This document shows, piece by piece, positions 23,416-32,674 of a DNA stretch of 64,000 bases; positions within the stretch are counted from its first letter, which is position 1, and each line of letters opens with the position of its first letter. The stretch is from Patella vulgata (taxonomy: Eukaryota; Mollusca; Gastropoda; Patellidae). Position numbers and translations under genes: made by a program. The stretch covers positions 33,884,593 through 33,948,592 of the forward strand of contig NC_065882.2 in NCBI RefSeq assembly GCF_932274485.2. Reading direction: 5' to 3'. The notes beneath the pieces are model-generated. The model searched no databases, was not told where the DNA came from, and saw only the letters and a program-made list of their open reading frames with translations.

Positions 23416-23497
23416 GACTGTCCATTATGTAAATAGAAAGAACAACTAAGGGTCGTTAGTCCCGAAGTTTTTCTTTGTATTTACATAATGGACAGTC
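23416..23497. repeat. 27-bp arm inverted repeat (hairpin)
   Basis: GACTGTCCATTATGTAAATA (arm 23416-23442) pairs with 23471-23497 with one mismatch, around a 28-bp loop. A half copy (ATGGACAGTTAC) recurs near 23590. Possibly a MITE. Confidence 0.75.
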
Positions 23498-23684
23498 TAA
23501 AGGTGATTATCTAACTTAAACCATAGCCACCCTTTGTCTAAAATAATAGACATCTTAAAACAAAGTGTCTTGTAACACCTCAGAAATAATGGACAGTTAC
23601 TTAAACCAACACCGCAGTCATGTGACTGCCACTGAGTGATTTGTTAACAATTAATACAAACAAAACAAGGATATCAATACAGTC

Positions 23685-24365
23685 ATGTCTTCCAGTGGAG
23701 AGGATATATTTATTACCCAGTTCCTAGTTATGACAGTGACAATGTGTGGAGTGACATATTGATTATGGGTTGGGGGTAAAATATGTATTCTGATATATCG
23801 GGTGTGGATACAAACCCTGACTCTAAAGTGAAATACAAAGCCCATAATAATCTTAGTAATCCCAGATTTGCTGAACCGTTGCAACTATTGGAGCTACAAA
23901 AGTTAGTTAACGATAGATTATGTGCCCAAGCAGAAAAGAGTGGACAGGAGCATAGGAGCTTACGTACTGTTGGCCAATATTCTCAATTCTCAATTAACAC
24001 TGACAGTGAGGGGAGGAAATGCATACAATATTGTGAAGATGTGTATATTGTCGTCGCCCCTGTCCGCCCGTCCGTCCGTCCATCCATCCGTCCATAATTG
24101 TTTGTGAACAGTCTACAGGTCACAATTTTTATCCGATTTCAATGAAACTTGAAATGTATGTTTATCACCCTAAGATCTCGGTTCCTCAATTGACACTGAC
24201 AGTGAGGGGAGGAAATACATACAATATTGTGAAGATGTGTCAAAAACCGATCGTGGTGGCTTGAACCAACGCAGAATACAACCTAAGGTCACTAGAGCGT
24301 ATCAAAACCTGCAAAATCTACAATACGTCTTTATAAAAAAAATACACGAGTTTAAGGAAGGCTGA
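23685..24365 (+). pseudogene. Crypton/DUF3504-like gene remnant, broken by a family D piece
   Basis: ATG at 23685 opens MSSSGEDIFITQ. A frame change leads to PSYDSDNVWSDIL, VDTNPDSKVKYKAHNNLSNP, RFAEPLQLLELQKLV, then EHRSLRTVGQYSQFS and TDSEGRKCIQYCEDV. After the family D insert (24046-24184) the same segment is repeated and runs on: TDSEGRKYIQYCEDVSKTDR, GGLNQRRIQPKVTRAYQN. The EDVSKT..GGL..R...PKVTRAYQN order is that of Crypton-derived DUF3504 (tyrosine-recombinase-like) proteins, recalled from memory. The N-terminal part joins directly to this domain with the middle missing, so it is a rearranged pseudogene or a fragment of a Crypton transposon. Confidence 0.55.
24046..24184 (+). repeat. 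Family D fragment (pearl-like head)
   Basis: TATTGTCGTCGCCCCTGTCC then (CCGT/CCAT)n, TAATTGTTTGTGAACAGTCT and one alpha module start, cut at CTCGGTTCC. It lies inside the DUF3504-like remnant. Confidence 0.7.
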
Positions 24366-24540
24366 ACCGTTACAACTATTGGAGCTACAAAAGTTAGTTA
24401 ACGATGGATTATGTGCCCAAGCAGAAAAAAGTAGACAGGGGCATAGGAGCTTACGTACTGTTGGCCAATATTCTCAATTCTCAATTAACACTGACAGTGA
24501 GGGGAGGAAATGCATACAATATTGTGAAGATGTGTATATT
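24366..24540 (+). pseudogene. Second copy of the DUF3504-like fragment
   Basis: Near-identical to 23876-24045 (LQLLELQKLVND, QGHRSLRTVGQYSQFS, SEGRKCIQYCEDV). It again runs directly into a family D head, so fragment plus D head are duplicated as a block with about 490-bp spacing. Confidence 0.6.
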
Positions 24541-24955
24541 GTCGTCGCTCCTGTCCGCCCGTCCGTCCGTCCATCCGTCCATAATTGTTTGTGAACAGTC
24601 TACAGGTCACAATTTTTATCCGATTTCAATGAAACTTGAAATGTATGTTTATCACCCTAAGATCTCGGTTCCTTTCGATATTGGCATGTATCGGACTGTA
24701 ACTTCATGGATTATGGCCCCTGATTGTACATAAAATCACGTTTTTAGCTTGTGGACCCTATAGAGGTCATAATTTTTATCCGATTTAAAAAAAACCGTAT
24801 TATTATATCACCGTTACACCCTAAGGGCGGCTGAGTTCGTATTTCGTAAAAATCGGCCCAAAATCGACAGACAAAATGGCCGCTGTTCGTTCTCAAATAG
24901 CGTAAACATATGGTATATCAAGGTTGTGGACCCTATGCATCATATGTTAAAATTC
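24541..24955 (+). repeat. Family D repeat, truncated
   Basis: Head TATTGTCGTCGCTCCTGTCC with (CCGT)n, one alpha and one beta module, cut at GTTGTGGACCCTATG, where it meets a family B tail. Confidence 0.7.
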
Positions 24956-25330
24956 GATGATTATTGTTAATACTACGGCATTTTTTTAAAAAATGACAAC
25001 TTCGGTGATTTCGGACATTTCGCATTGTCACAGAATGCCCAAAATAGTTTTAATCTCTAAGTCACACCCACTTTTCCAATAAAACCGAAGAAATCGTATC
25101 GATCCGACATGTAGTTTCTGAGATACAATCAAATTGGAAAAAATAATAATAATAAGAAGAAGAATCTTAACAAAAACAATAGTGTTTCACACAGGCTACG
25201 CAGTGTGAAACCCTAATAATCTTAACAAAAACAATAGTTTTTCACACAAGCTACACAGTGTGAAACCCTAATAATAATTTTAACAAAAACAATAGTGTTT
25301 CACACAAGCTACGCAGTGTGAAACCCTAAT
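24956..25330 (+). repeat. Family B 3' tail with three tandem terminal hairpins
   Basis: The family B tail module (GATTATTGTTAATACTACGG, TTTCTGAGATACAATCAAA) is followed by three copies of the terminal unit TTAACAAAAACAATAGTGTT + hairpin + CCCTAAT. Hairpin arms are at 25184-25211, 25239-25265 and 25297-25324. Unit spacing is about 55-58 bp. Confidence 0.75.
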
Positions 25331-25634
25331 TATGCCAACAGAAAGTGCAATACCCACTCCTACAGAAAACTGTAGTGACCCAATTTCCAAACTACAGACA
25401 TAACTGTAGAATTTCCATCAGAAGGTGCACTGGTATTCTATAGGAAGTTTTGCTGATGGCTGTGTTCATCCAGTAAAAAAAAAATAATAAGTTCATATCA
25501 TTAGATGAGTTCCTATCACTTCATTATAACCTGAACAAAGTTCACGACTTGCATCCTGATTATAAATCTTTCCATATACATGGTAATGCTCAGATACAAC
25601 CCGGAAATAATCATACGATGGATTTGTGTACAGA
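25331..25634. other. Intronic sequence, nothing recognised
   Basis: A short open stretch (MPTESAIPTPTENCSDP) is present, but I cannot assign it. Confidence 0.25.
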
Positions 25635-25920
25635 GCCAGCAGTAAGAAGCATCTCATTTTGCCCACTTGGATTAAAGATTCTTTTATGTTAATCATTGTT
25701 GCATTTTATGTTTTATGTTGACATCCTGGGCATAAAACTACCGATCCAGCAGTAGGAAGCATCTTATTTTGCCCACTAAGATTAAAGATAGTTTTATGTT
25801 AATCACTGTTGAATTTTATGTGTGCTGTTTGAAACTGATAATTCATATGTACATTTATGTTAATCATTGTCGAATTTTATGTTTGCTGTTAGAAACTGTG
25901 ATAATTCATATGTAGAATAT
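25635..25920 (+). repeat. Short tandem duplications
   Basis: A roughly 110-bp unit (CCAGCAGTARGAAGCATCT, TTTTGCCCACT, TTTATGTTAATCA) occurs twice, at about 25635 and 25745. A 65-bp unit (ATGTTAATCATTGTCGAATT, CTGTTAGAAACTG, ATAATTCATATGTA) occurs twice, at about 25795 and 25860. Confidence 0.65.
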
Positions 25921-26364
25921 AATGTTAAAATTCCAAAAAATGTTGACTTGTTAATTAACAGGTAATGAGGAGTTATACTGATGTCTACCTATTAGACATA
26001 GCATCAATTTTAAGGTAAATAAACTGTATCAACGGTCCCTCTGCAACTGCTTGTTTGACTGATTTATTAGCACAATATGAAAGAGCGTTGATCCAAATAC
26101 GTGGAATAAAATACCAACAACGGCCAGGAATGCCCCAATATATCAACCTCAAGAAACGTTTAAAACAAAATATTTTGTAATTAGCTATCAAAATTAAATT
26201 CATGCGATATTTTATGTATGAAACGCGTGAAGTTTGTGTATGTCTGATAGTTTTGTTTTATTTGTGCTTGGTTGTCTATGTTATATCTTTTGTAATTAAG
26301 CTCCACAGAGCAGTCAAACTGACTGAATGTTCAGCTCTCTAGAAGATGTATTTTTTGTTTATTT
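25921..26364. other. Intronic sequence, nothing recognised
   Basis: AT-rich, with no supported feature. Confidence 0.3.
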
Positions 26365-27770
26365 TTATACGCCCACATTGAAATGTGGACGTATATTGTC
26401 AGCGCCCCCGTCCGTCCGTCGGTCGGCCCAGTGTCCACAATTGCTTGTGGACGCTCTAGTGGCTAAAGTTAATATCCGATTGACTTTAAATTTATAGGCC
26501 TACACCAGAAGCCTTTGATTTTCAGCGATTTCCGAGTTATGGATTTTGATCACTTCAAAAAAATCTTGTGGGCGCTCTAGAGGCTAAAGTTAATATCTGA
26601 TTGACTTTAAATTTATACACAGTGTTTGAGAGGGTCACGAGAATCCTATTGATTTTCAACGATTTCCGATAAAAACTGCCAGAGTTATGACCCTTGATCA
26701 CTTCAAAAAAATCTTGTGGACGCTCTAGAGGCTAAAGTTAATATCCGATTGACTTTAAATTTATACACAGTGTTTGAGGTCATGAGACAAAAAAGCCTAT
26801 TGATTTTCAACGATTTCCGATAATTAATGCCAGAGTTATGGCCCTTGATCACTTAAAAAAATATTGTGGACGCTCTAGAGGCTAAAGTTAAAGTAGCTAA
26901 GTCTCTTAACTCAATATCATCAAAAATCTTCGACATTGAAAACACGAATTATTTGTCAATTCAAATCAACATTGGTCTTGTGATCTTACAGGGAAAAGAT
27001 GGGCTTCTGATCTTACAGGGAAAAGATGGGCTTCTGATATCCAATATTCAAGACAAAATAAACATGTTACCATTGGTACACGAATCGTGTACCATAATGC
27101 GTTTCAGTGCTATTTGGAACAAGGGACTCAAAGAACAGGGTTAGACATATTCCACAAGTCATTTCAAATGGTGACGCTATATTCTTATCTGGAGAGCATG
27201 CGCAATAAATACCATCGGTGTAGACTGGAAAAACCAGACGCTAAAGATTGCCATTTGATTGATCGAACATAACTGATTAGAAATTACAGTAAAAACAGAA
27301 ACGATTGAATGTAAATCAGTTTATATACATTCATATTACATTATTATATGCGTTGCGATCCATTTTTGTCAATTGATAGATCCCAATTATTAGCGATTTA
27401 GCTCCTTTAATATCCGATTGACTTTAAATTTATACACAGTGTTTGAGGAGGTCATGAGAATCCTATTGATTTTCAACGATTTCCGATATTTACTACCAGA
27501 GTTATGGCCCTTGATCACTTCAAAAAAATCTTCTGGGTGCTCTAAAGGCTAAAGTTAATATCCGATTGACTTTATACGCAGTGTTTGAGGTCATGAGAAT
27601 CCTATTGATTTTCAATGATTTCCGATAATTACTGCAAAGTTATGGCGCTTGATTACTTAATGAGTTGTTACTCTTAATCAGATTTTAGTGTATTATAAAT
27701 GTTTCATTACCGAAAAAAGTAAAAATATGCTGTGGGCGTATGTTTCGTTGTCTGGCAACCTTCCTTTGAA
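26365..27770 (+). mobile_element. Family C pearl-like element, with nested MITE
   Basis: Head ATACGCCCACATTGAAATGT (5' hairpin CCACATT/AATGTGG), TATTGTCAGCGCCCCCGTCC, (CCGT)n and CACAATTGCTTGTGGACGC. About 120-150-bp modules follow (GTGGACGCTCTAGAGGCTAA, TATCCGATTGACTTTAAATT, GTCATGAGA, GATTTTCAACGATTTCCGAT, AGTTATGGCCCTTGATCACT). The tail reads GAGTTGTTACTCTTAATCAG, then CTGTGGGCGTATG and TGCCTGGCAAC-type sequence. ACGCCCACA at left is inverted as TGTGGGCGT at right. A MITE is inserted at 26892-27406. Confidence 0.75.
26892..27406. mobile_element. 515-bp MITE with TTAA target duplication
   Basis: Splits a family C module at GTTAATATCC, duplicating TTAA (26888-26891 and 27407-27410). Its ends are imperfect inverted repeats: AGTAGCTAAGTCTC and the complement of GCGATTTAGCTCCT. 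A TTAA target is typical of piggyBac and Kolobok DNA transposons. It contains a 21-bp tandem repeat (ATCTTACAGGGAAAAGATGG, about 26985-27030). Related copies: 20822 and 58248. Confidence 0.7.
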
Positions 27771-27815
27771 ATAGTATCATAGAAGAATAATATTATTGCA
27801 TTTTTTTTTATTAAG

Positions 27816-28000
27816 GTGGAGTAATATTAGCTGCTGATTATTCCCAGCTAGAATTACGGGTAATAGCTCATCTATCACAAGATAAAAACTTAATTGCCAT
27901 TTTAAACACTAACCATGATGTGTTTAAAGAGATAGCAAGTCAATGGTTAGATTTAAGACCAGAGCAAGTTAGTACAGAGCAACGCCAGCAAGCTAAACAG
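27816..28000 (+). CDS. POLQ: DNA polymerase theta, motif A exon
   Basis: The 185-bp exon lies between TTTTTTTTTATTAAG and GTATGT. After two bases completing a Gly codon it encodes 61 residues, from GVILAADYSQLELRVIAHLS to DVFKEIASQWLDL and STEQRQQAKQ. DYSQLELR is family A polymerase motif A; its Asp coordinates the catalytic metal. RQQAK is the start of the O-helix (motif B), where Arg and Lys contact the incoming dNTP. The line-up is closest to POLQ (LAADYSQLELRILAHLSHDR and DLRQQAKQ in vertebrates, from memory). POLN reads DFSQIELR and fits less well. The exon ends between codons, splitting the O-helix across the next intron. Confidence 0.93.
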
Positions 28001-28093
28001 GTATGTTTTCCAGCGAATAAAATAGGGGTCTTGCCATTGTTGTGTATAGAATTTGCTCAAGTATAAATTTACAGGATATTCAAAGGTGATTAT

Positions 28094-28154
28094 CATTAGC
28101 CCAGGTTAGGAGCAGAACAGTAGGACGTTAAACTCCATTTCATTTCATTTCATT
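28094..28154 (+). mobile_element. SINE family 1, 3' fragment
   Basis: Only the last 61 bp of the SINE (CATTAGCCCAGGTTAGGAGC to the (ATTTC)n tail) is present, yet it is flanked by the exact 15-bp target repeat TTCAAAGGTGATTAT (28079-28093, 28155-28169). It is therefore an independent, severely 5'-truncated insertion. Confidence 0.88.
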
Positions 28155-28619
28155 TTCAAAGGTGATTATACCGTGAAAAATCGCATCAGAAACTAAAGAA
28201 TTCATCATACTAAAATTCATCCAGCTGACACTGGGAAGCATCCTCGGTATCCCCAGTGTTTTCATTCCGTTTTACTCCACTATGCCCTGGGTTAATCCAT
28301 AGGGTTTCCACGATTTCAAATTATCTGCCCTGGCCTTGATTGTAGATAAGGTCTACGAACCAATCAAGAAACAGTTTACAAACCAGTCGTTTAGCCTTCG
28401 ATTTTATAAGGGTAATTAACCAAATTCATGTTCATTTACTGAATGATTTATGTAAATAATGTATATATTTCTAATTCATTTATAATTAATTGTATTATCA
28501 AAATATGTAGCATGTTTCGCCGATTTCAAATATGTATAACATCTATATGTTTGACTTTTGTTATTATTATTACTATTAGTTCTTTATCTGAAATGTTTTA
28601 TTCTGTTATGTTTATTATA

Positions 28620-30127
28620 TACTATTCAAAAAAAGTAGGGGATATTTGATTTTTAAGTGTTATTAAAGTCACCTAATGAAACTGACGAAGAAACAAATGA
28701 CAAAATGAAATGAAGTTCACAATCATCGATTTATTCCAAATGATCGTTAGACTAAGTAAGGCACAGACTGACCATTATAAGGGTAAAATGATACCCCGGG
28801 TCAAACAGCAAAGTTACCACAGCATCACAACCAAGTCAGTAACGGGTAAATCCTCCTCTGTTTGCCAAACAAGCATTGATCCGACGTGGCATACTCCTAA
28901 TGAGACGTCTAAGGTCATTTTGGTCCAGATTGTCCCATTCCTGTTGCAACGCAGCAGCAAGTTCTTGGACATTGGCAGGACGTTGACGTAACCTCTGTCC
29001 AAGCATGTCCCAGACATGCTCGATGGGGGAAAGGTCGGAACTCAGTGCTGGCCAAGGTAATGTGGTGATGTTCTGTTGTTGGAGGTAACCTGTAACGATC
29101 CTGGCCCTGTGACATCTTGCGTTGTCATCCTGGAAGATGAAACGGCGGCCATGACGTCGTGCGAACGGCACAACATGGACTGCCAAGATGTTGTCCCGGT
29201 AGTACTGGCCTGTAACACGCCCTGCAACAACATGTAAAGCCGTTCTTCCAGCAACAGTGATGCCTCCCCACACCATAACAGAACCACCCCCAAATCGATC
29301 ATGTCTGATGACGTTAACGTCTTGGAAGCGCTCGTTTCGACGACGCCACACCCAAAAAATCAACAGTGAACCTTGACTCATCTGAAAACATCACATTGCT
29401 CCAGCGTCGATTATCCCAGTGTTGACGATCCCTACACCAACGACGTCTAGCCTGAATGTGATGATCTCTCAAACAAGGGATCACGCGAGGACGTCGGGCG
29501 CGAAGGTGACCCCTATGCAGTCGATTCCGAATCGTCTGGCCACTCACTCTCACACCAGTGTCTGTTTGAAGACGAGCGCTGATCTGATTTGCTGTGATGA
29601 CACGATTTCTCAAGGCCATGGTACGGATAAATCGATCCTGGGCTTGAGTTGTCGCCCTTGGTCGACCTGAGCGTGGTCTGTCCTGTACAGATTGTGTATC
29701 ACGGTATCTGGACCATAGCCTGCTTATGACAGACTGAGAAACATTCATCGTCCGCGCCACAACCGCCTGTGTTGTGCCGATCTGTAGCATGCCAAGGGCA
29801 CGTAACCTTTCATTTTGGGTAAGCCGACGCATATCAAAATTTGTTTTCTGGTCACTAAAACAATTAAACTGATGTTTCCACCCTGGAATTCAATGCCACA
29901 ATGACTGTAACATTCAAAGTCAGAGTCGTGCAAATCTTGAGTTGGACCCCCATGATGATCCCAAGCATCACCTGCATTCCATGCGGTAGCTATTGGTGCG
30001 TTTGGGCGTCACATGTAACTGGAAATGTTTCTTCTGTTAGGTTCTATAGTGACTTTTTTCGTAGTCATTTGCATATTTTAGTATTATGCCCCCAAAATCA
30101 AATATCCCCTACTTTTTTTGAATAGTA
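28620..30127 (-). mobile_element. Tc1-like DNA transposon with intact ends
   Basis: 1508 bp. The TIR TACTATTCAAAAAAAGTAGG (continuing GGATATTTGATTTT) is at both ends, about 34 bp and nearly perfect, with TA at 28618-28619 and 30128-30129. One transposase gene lies inside on the minus strand. The near-identity of the TIRs suggests modest age. A shorter relative is at 10050-10763. Confidence 0.93.
28836..29832 (-). pseudogene. Tc1/mariner-superfamily transposase (one frameshift)
   Basis: The start MRRLTQNERLRALGML at 29832 leads into a paired-type helix-turn-helix (AVVARTMNVSQSVISRLWSR), a GRPR linker (PRSGRPRATT), a second HTH (ITANQISARL..SGQTIRNRL), and then the catalytic domain. The triad is FSDESRF (D), FQDDNARCH (D) and SSDLSPIEH (E), with 34 residues between the last D and E: DD34E, the Tc1 form. 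The reading frame changes once near a run of six A/T at about 29350, between FTVDF and VWRRRNERFQD. After that the frame is open to the stop (ANRGGFTRY at the C-terminus). It would be about 330 aa, normal for the family; as written this copy would not make active enzyme. Confidence 0.9.
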
Positions 30128-30129
30128 TA

Positions 30130-31110
30130 TTATTGAACTTATACATGGAAATTTGGTCCGGTCTTCATTAATTTCATATTATATAATTTGTTGTTAGTAA
30201 GTACGCATTTAGAATAATTTGAACTTCTCTCATTTAGGCTAACTGCTAAACTTGTCCGATGAGAGTTACTTCCCTTTGCCAACTTCCTTTTCTATTAACA
30301 ATAGATGGGATTGGTCGATAAAAATAGCACAATCATCAAGGGTGAAAAATTTGAAAACGTGTCTCCCCCATAGATTAACCCAGGGGTTAGTGGAGTAGAA
30401 CGGAATGAAACCACTGGGGATACCGAGGGTGACTGGGAAGTAGGAATGGGTGATTGTACATTTGAGGAAAATAAGTCTAGCTGTAGAGGTTAATATGTAC
30501 GTATGTCGGTTATTAATAAGATAACCACAACAAATCTCATAAATGGATTTAATGAAAAACAATCGATATTCAGATTTGAATATATATATATAAGAAAAAT
30601 ATATATAAAACGACTATCTCACAGTTAAATATGTAAGTAAAATTCAAATATTAGAGAAAAATCACTAAAAATTAAATTTTGGGCTAGTATTTTCATCGTT
30701 ATGAAACGAATTGTCAGGCCATTTTAGCATAATAGAATATCAATTCAGACAACAATAACTAGGCTTATATGCAATGAAACTTCTACAATTTTGCATTTAA
30801 AGCTGGCCGATATTTGTCAATAAAATATGCTCTTTTTTTCTAAAATAAAACTTATTCCATAGATTAATGAGTGATTCAAGAGATAATTCATTAAAGTTTC
30901 ATTATTAAAAAAAATAAAAAAAATTTGTAACAAGTTTCGACGATAGTGTGATGGCGTGTATATTTGTGTGTATTATTATATATGCATTAAAGGGACCCCC
31001 TTTAATCTGCAGTAGCGCAGTAATTTTTTACTGTATAGTGATTTTTTGAATGAGTTGCTTATAAGGTTATCTGGGTGTTCAGCCCGAAATTTTGGAAAAA
31101 AGAATGATAA
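30130..31110. other. AT-rich intronic sequence
   Basis: Holds the right arm of the inverted repeat pair and a (TA)n stretch near 30580. No gene recognised. Confidence 0.35.
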
Positions 31111-31494
31111 ACTAGAACTGCGACGCAGTAATGACGTGTTTCACCGATGCCACGTTACTCTTGAACTGACATCACTTCCCTAACAATGAAAACGTTAAAC
31201 AGATTTCCACATTTGCATTGCACATGTGTTTTAAAATGAAGAATTTGCCAATAAATCCAACAATATCAGTTCCATTTATTCAACGAATACTCGGCACGAT
31301 AACATCACTTCCATTTTCAACAAAATATTTAAATTGGATTACACAAAAAAACACTCCGATTGTCCTTTGCATGACAGACATTTTATTAAAATTTGAACAG
31401 TATTAATTCTTTATTTAAATGCGAATAATCTTAAAAAGTGATACTGACAAAATTGGTTATTTCTCGGCACGAGAAGACGTTAGAATCACTTTTA

Positions 31495-32370
31495 ATACGC
31501 CCACAAGTTAATGTTTAAGGTCATAAGACGAAGAATCCTATTGATTTTCAGTGATTTCCGATAATTACTACCAGAGTTATGGCCCTTGATCACTTCAAAA
31601 AATCTTGTGGACACTCTAGAGGCTAAAGTTAATATCCGATTGACTTTAAATTCATACACAGTATTTAAGGTCATGAGATGAAGAAGCCTATTGAGTTTCA
31701 GCGATTTCCGATAATTACTGCCAGAATTATTGCCCTTGATCACTTAAAATTTTTTTTATGGGCGCTCTAGAGGCTAAAGTAAATAACCGATTGACTTTAA
31801 ATTTATACACAGTGTTTAAGGAGGTCATGAGAATCCTATTGATTTTCAACGATTTCCGATAATAACTACCAGAGTTATGGCCCTTGATCACATCAAAAAA
31901 ATCTTGTGGACGCTCTAGAGGCTAAAGTTAATATCCGATTGACTTTAAATTTATACGCAGCGTTTGAGGTCATGAGAATCCTATTGATTTTCAACGGTTT
32001 CCGATCATTATTGCCAAAGTTATGGCCCTTGATCACTTTGAAAATATTTTGACGCTCTAGAGGCTAAAGTTATCATCCGATTGACTTCAGATTGATACAC
32101 AAAGTTAAAGGTCTTGAGACGAACAAGTATATTGATTTTCAATAAATTATGATAATTTGAACAGCTAAATCCATGATATTAAATGTTTTGTATACTTAAC
32201 GTTAGCATTTTCATTAATTACTTAATGAGTTGTTACTCTTAATCAGATTTTAGTGTATTATAAATGTTTCATTACCGAAAAAAATAAAAATATGTGATAA
32301 CTCTTGTTGACTGCCCGGATGATTTAGCTGCTGTGGGCATACGTTTCGTTGCCTGGCAACCTATCTTTTG
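31495..32370 (+). repeat. Family C element, 5'-truncated
   Basis: Begins ATACGCCCACAAG and goes directly into modules, without the (CCGT)n head. Five modules follow, then the tail TTGTTACTCTTAATCAG, GCTGTGGGCATACG and the hairpin GTTGCCTGGCAAC near 32349. Confidence 0.7.
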
Positions 32371-32674
32371 ATATCTGTATGATCATTTTGATTCATATTA
32401 TTTGTCCATTGAAATCAGATATCATAAATTTATACGAATAATGAATATCACTTACTTAAAACAAATATTTGTTTTTGAGGCTAAAAATACAGTTTTTGGC
32501 AAAATGGCATCACTTCCGTTGATAATGAAAATGTTAAGGAAATCGCAAATGGCATTAGGAATCACATGGTGAAAATTTTGTGAAAATCGAATAATAATTG
32601 ACACTTTTATGGACCAAAAACCTTGGAAAGCGACTTGTAGAAAATAGTCTATTTCTCCGCAACTGAAGCAGTTA

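Larger units (their letters stand above)
8802..27815 (+). other. POLQ: POLQ intron, about 19.0 kb
   Basis: Bounded by GTAAGT at 8802 and TTTTTTTTTATTAAG before 27816. The flanking exons join in phase to give IPYKGGVILAADYSQ, so no coding exon is expected inside. The contents are mobile elements, listed separately. Confidence 0.8.
28235..30435. repeat. Inverted repeat pair flanking the Tc1 element
   Basis: An 80-bp stretch at 28235-28312 (CCTCGGTATCCCCAGTG, CATTCCGTTTTACTCCAC, TGGGTTAATCCATAGGG) recurs inverted at about 30357-30435 (CCACTGGGGATACCGAGGG). The arms are about 85-90% alike by eye and bracket 28620-30127. They may be ends of a larger element into which Tc1 jumped. Confidence 0.6.

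Noticed and set aside
25493-26203. Minus-strand ORFs of about 70 aa
   Set aside because: Short, with no motifs, lying over local tandem duplications.
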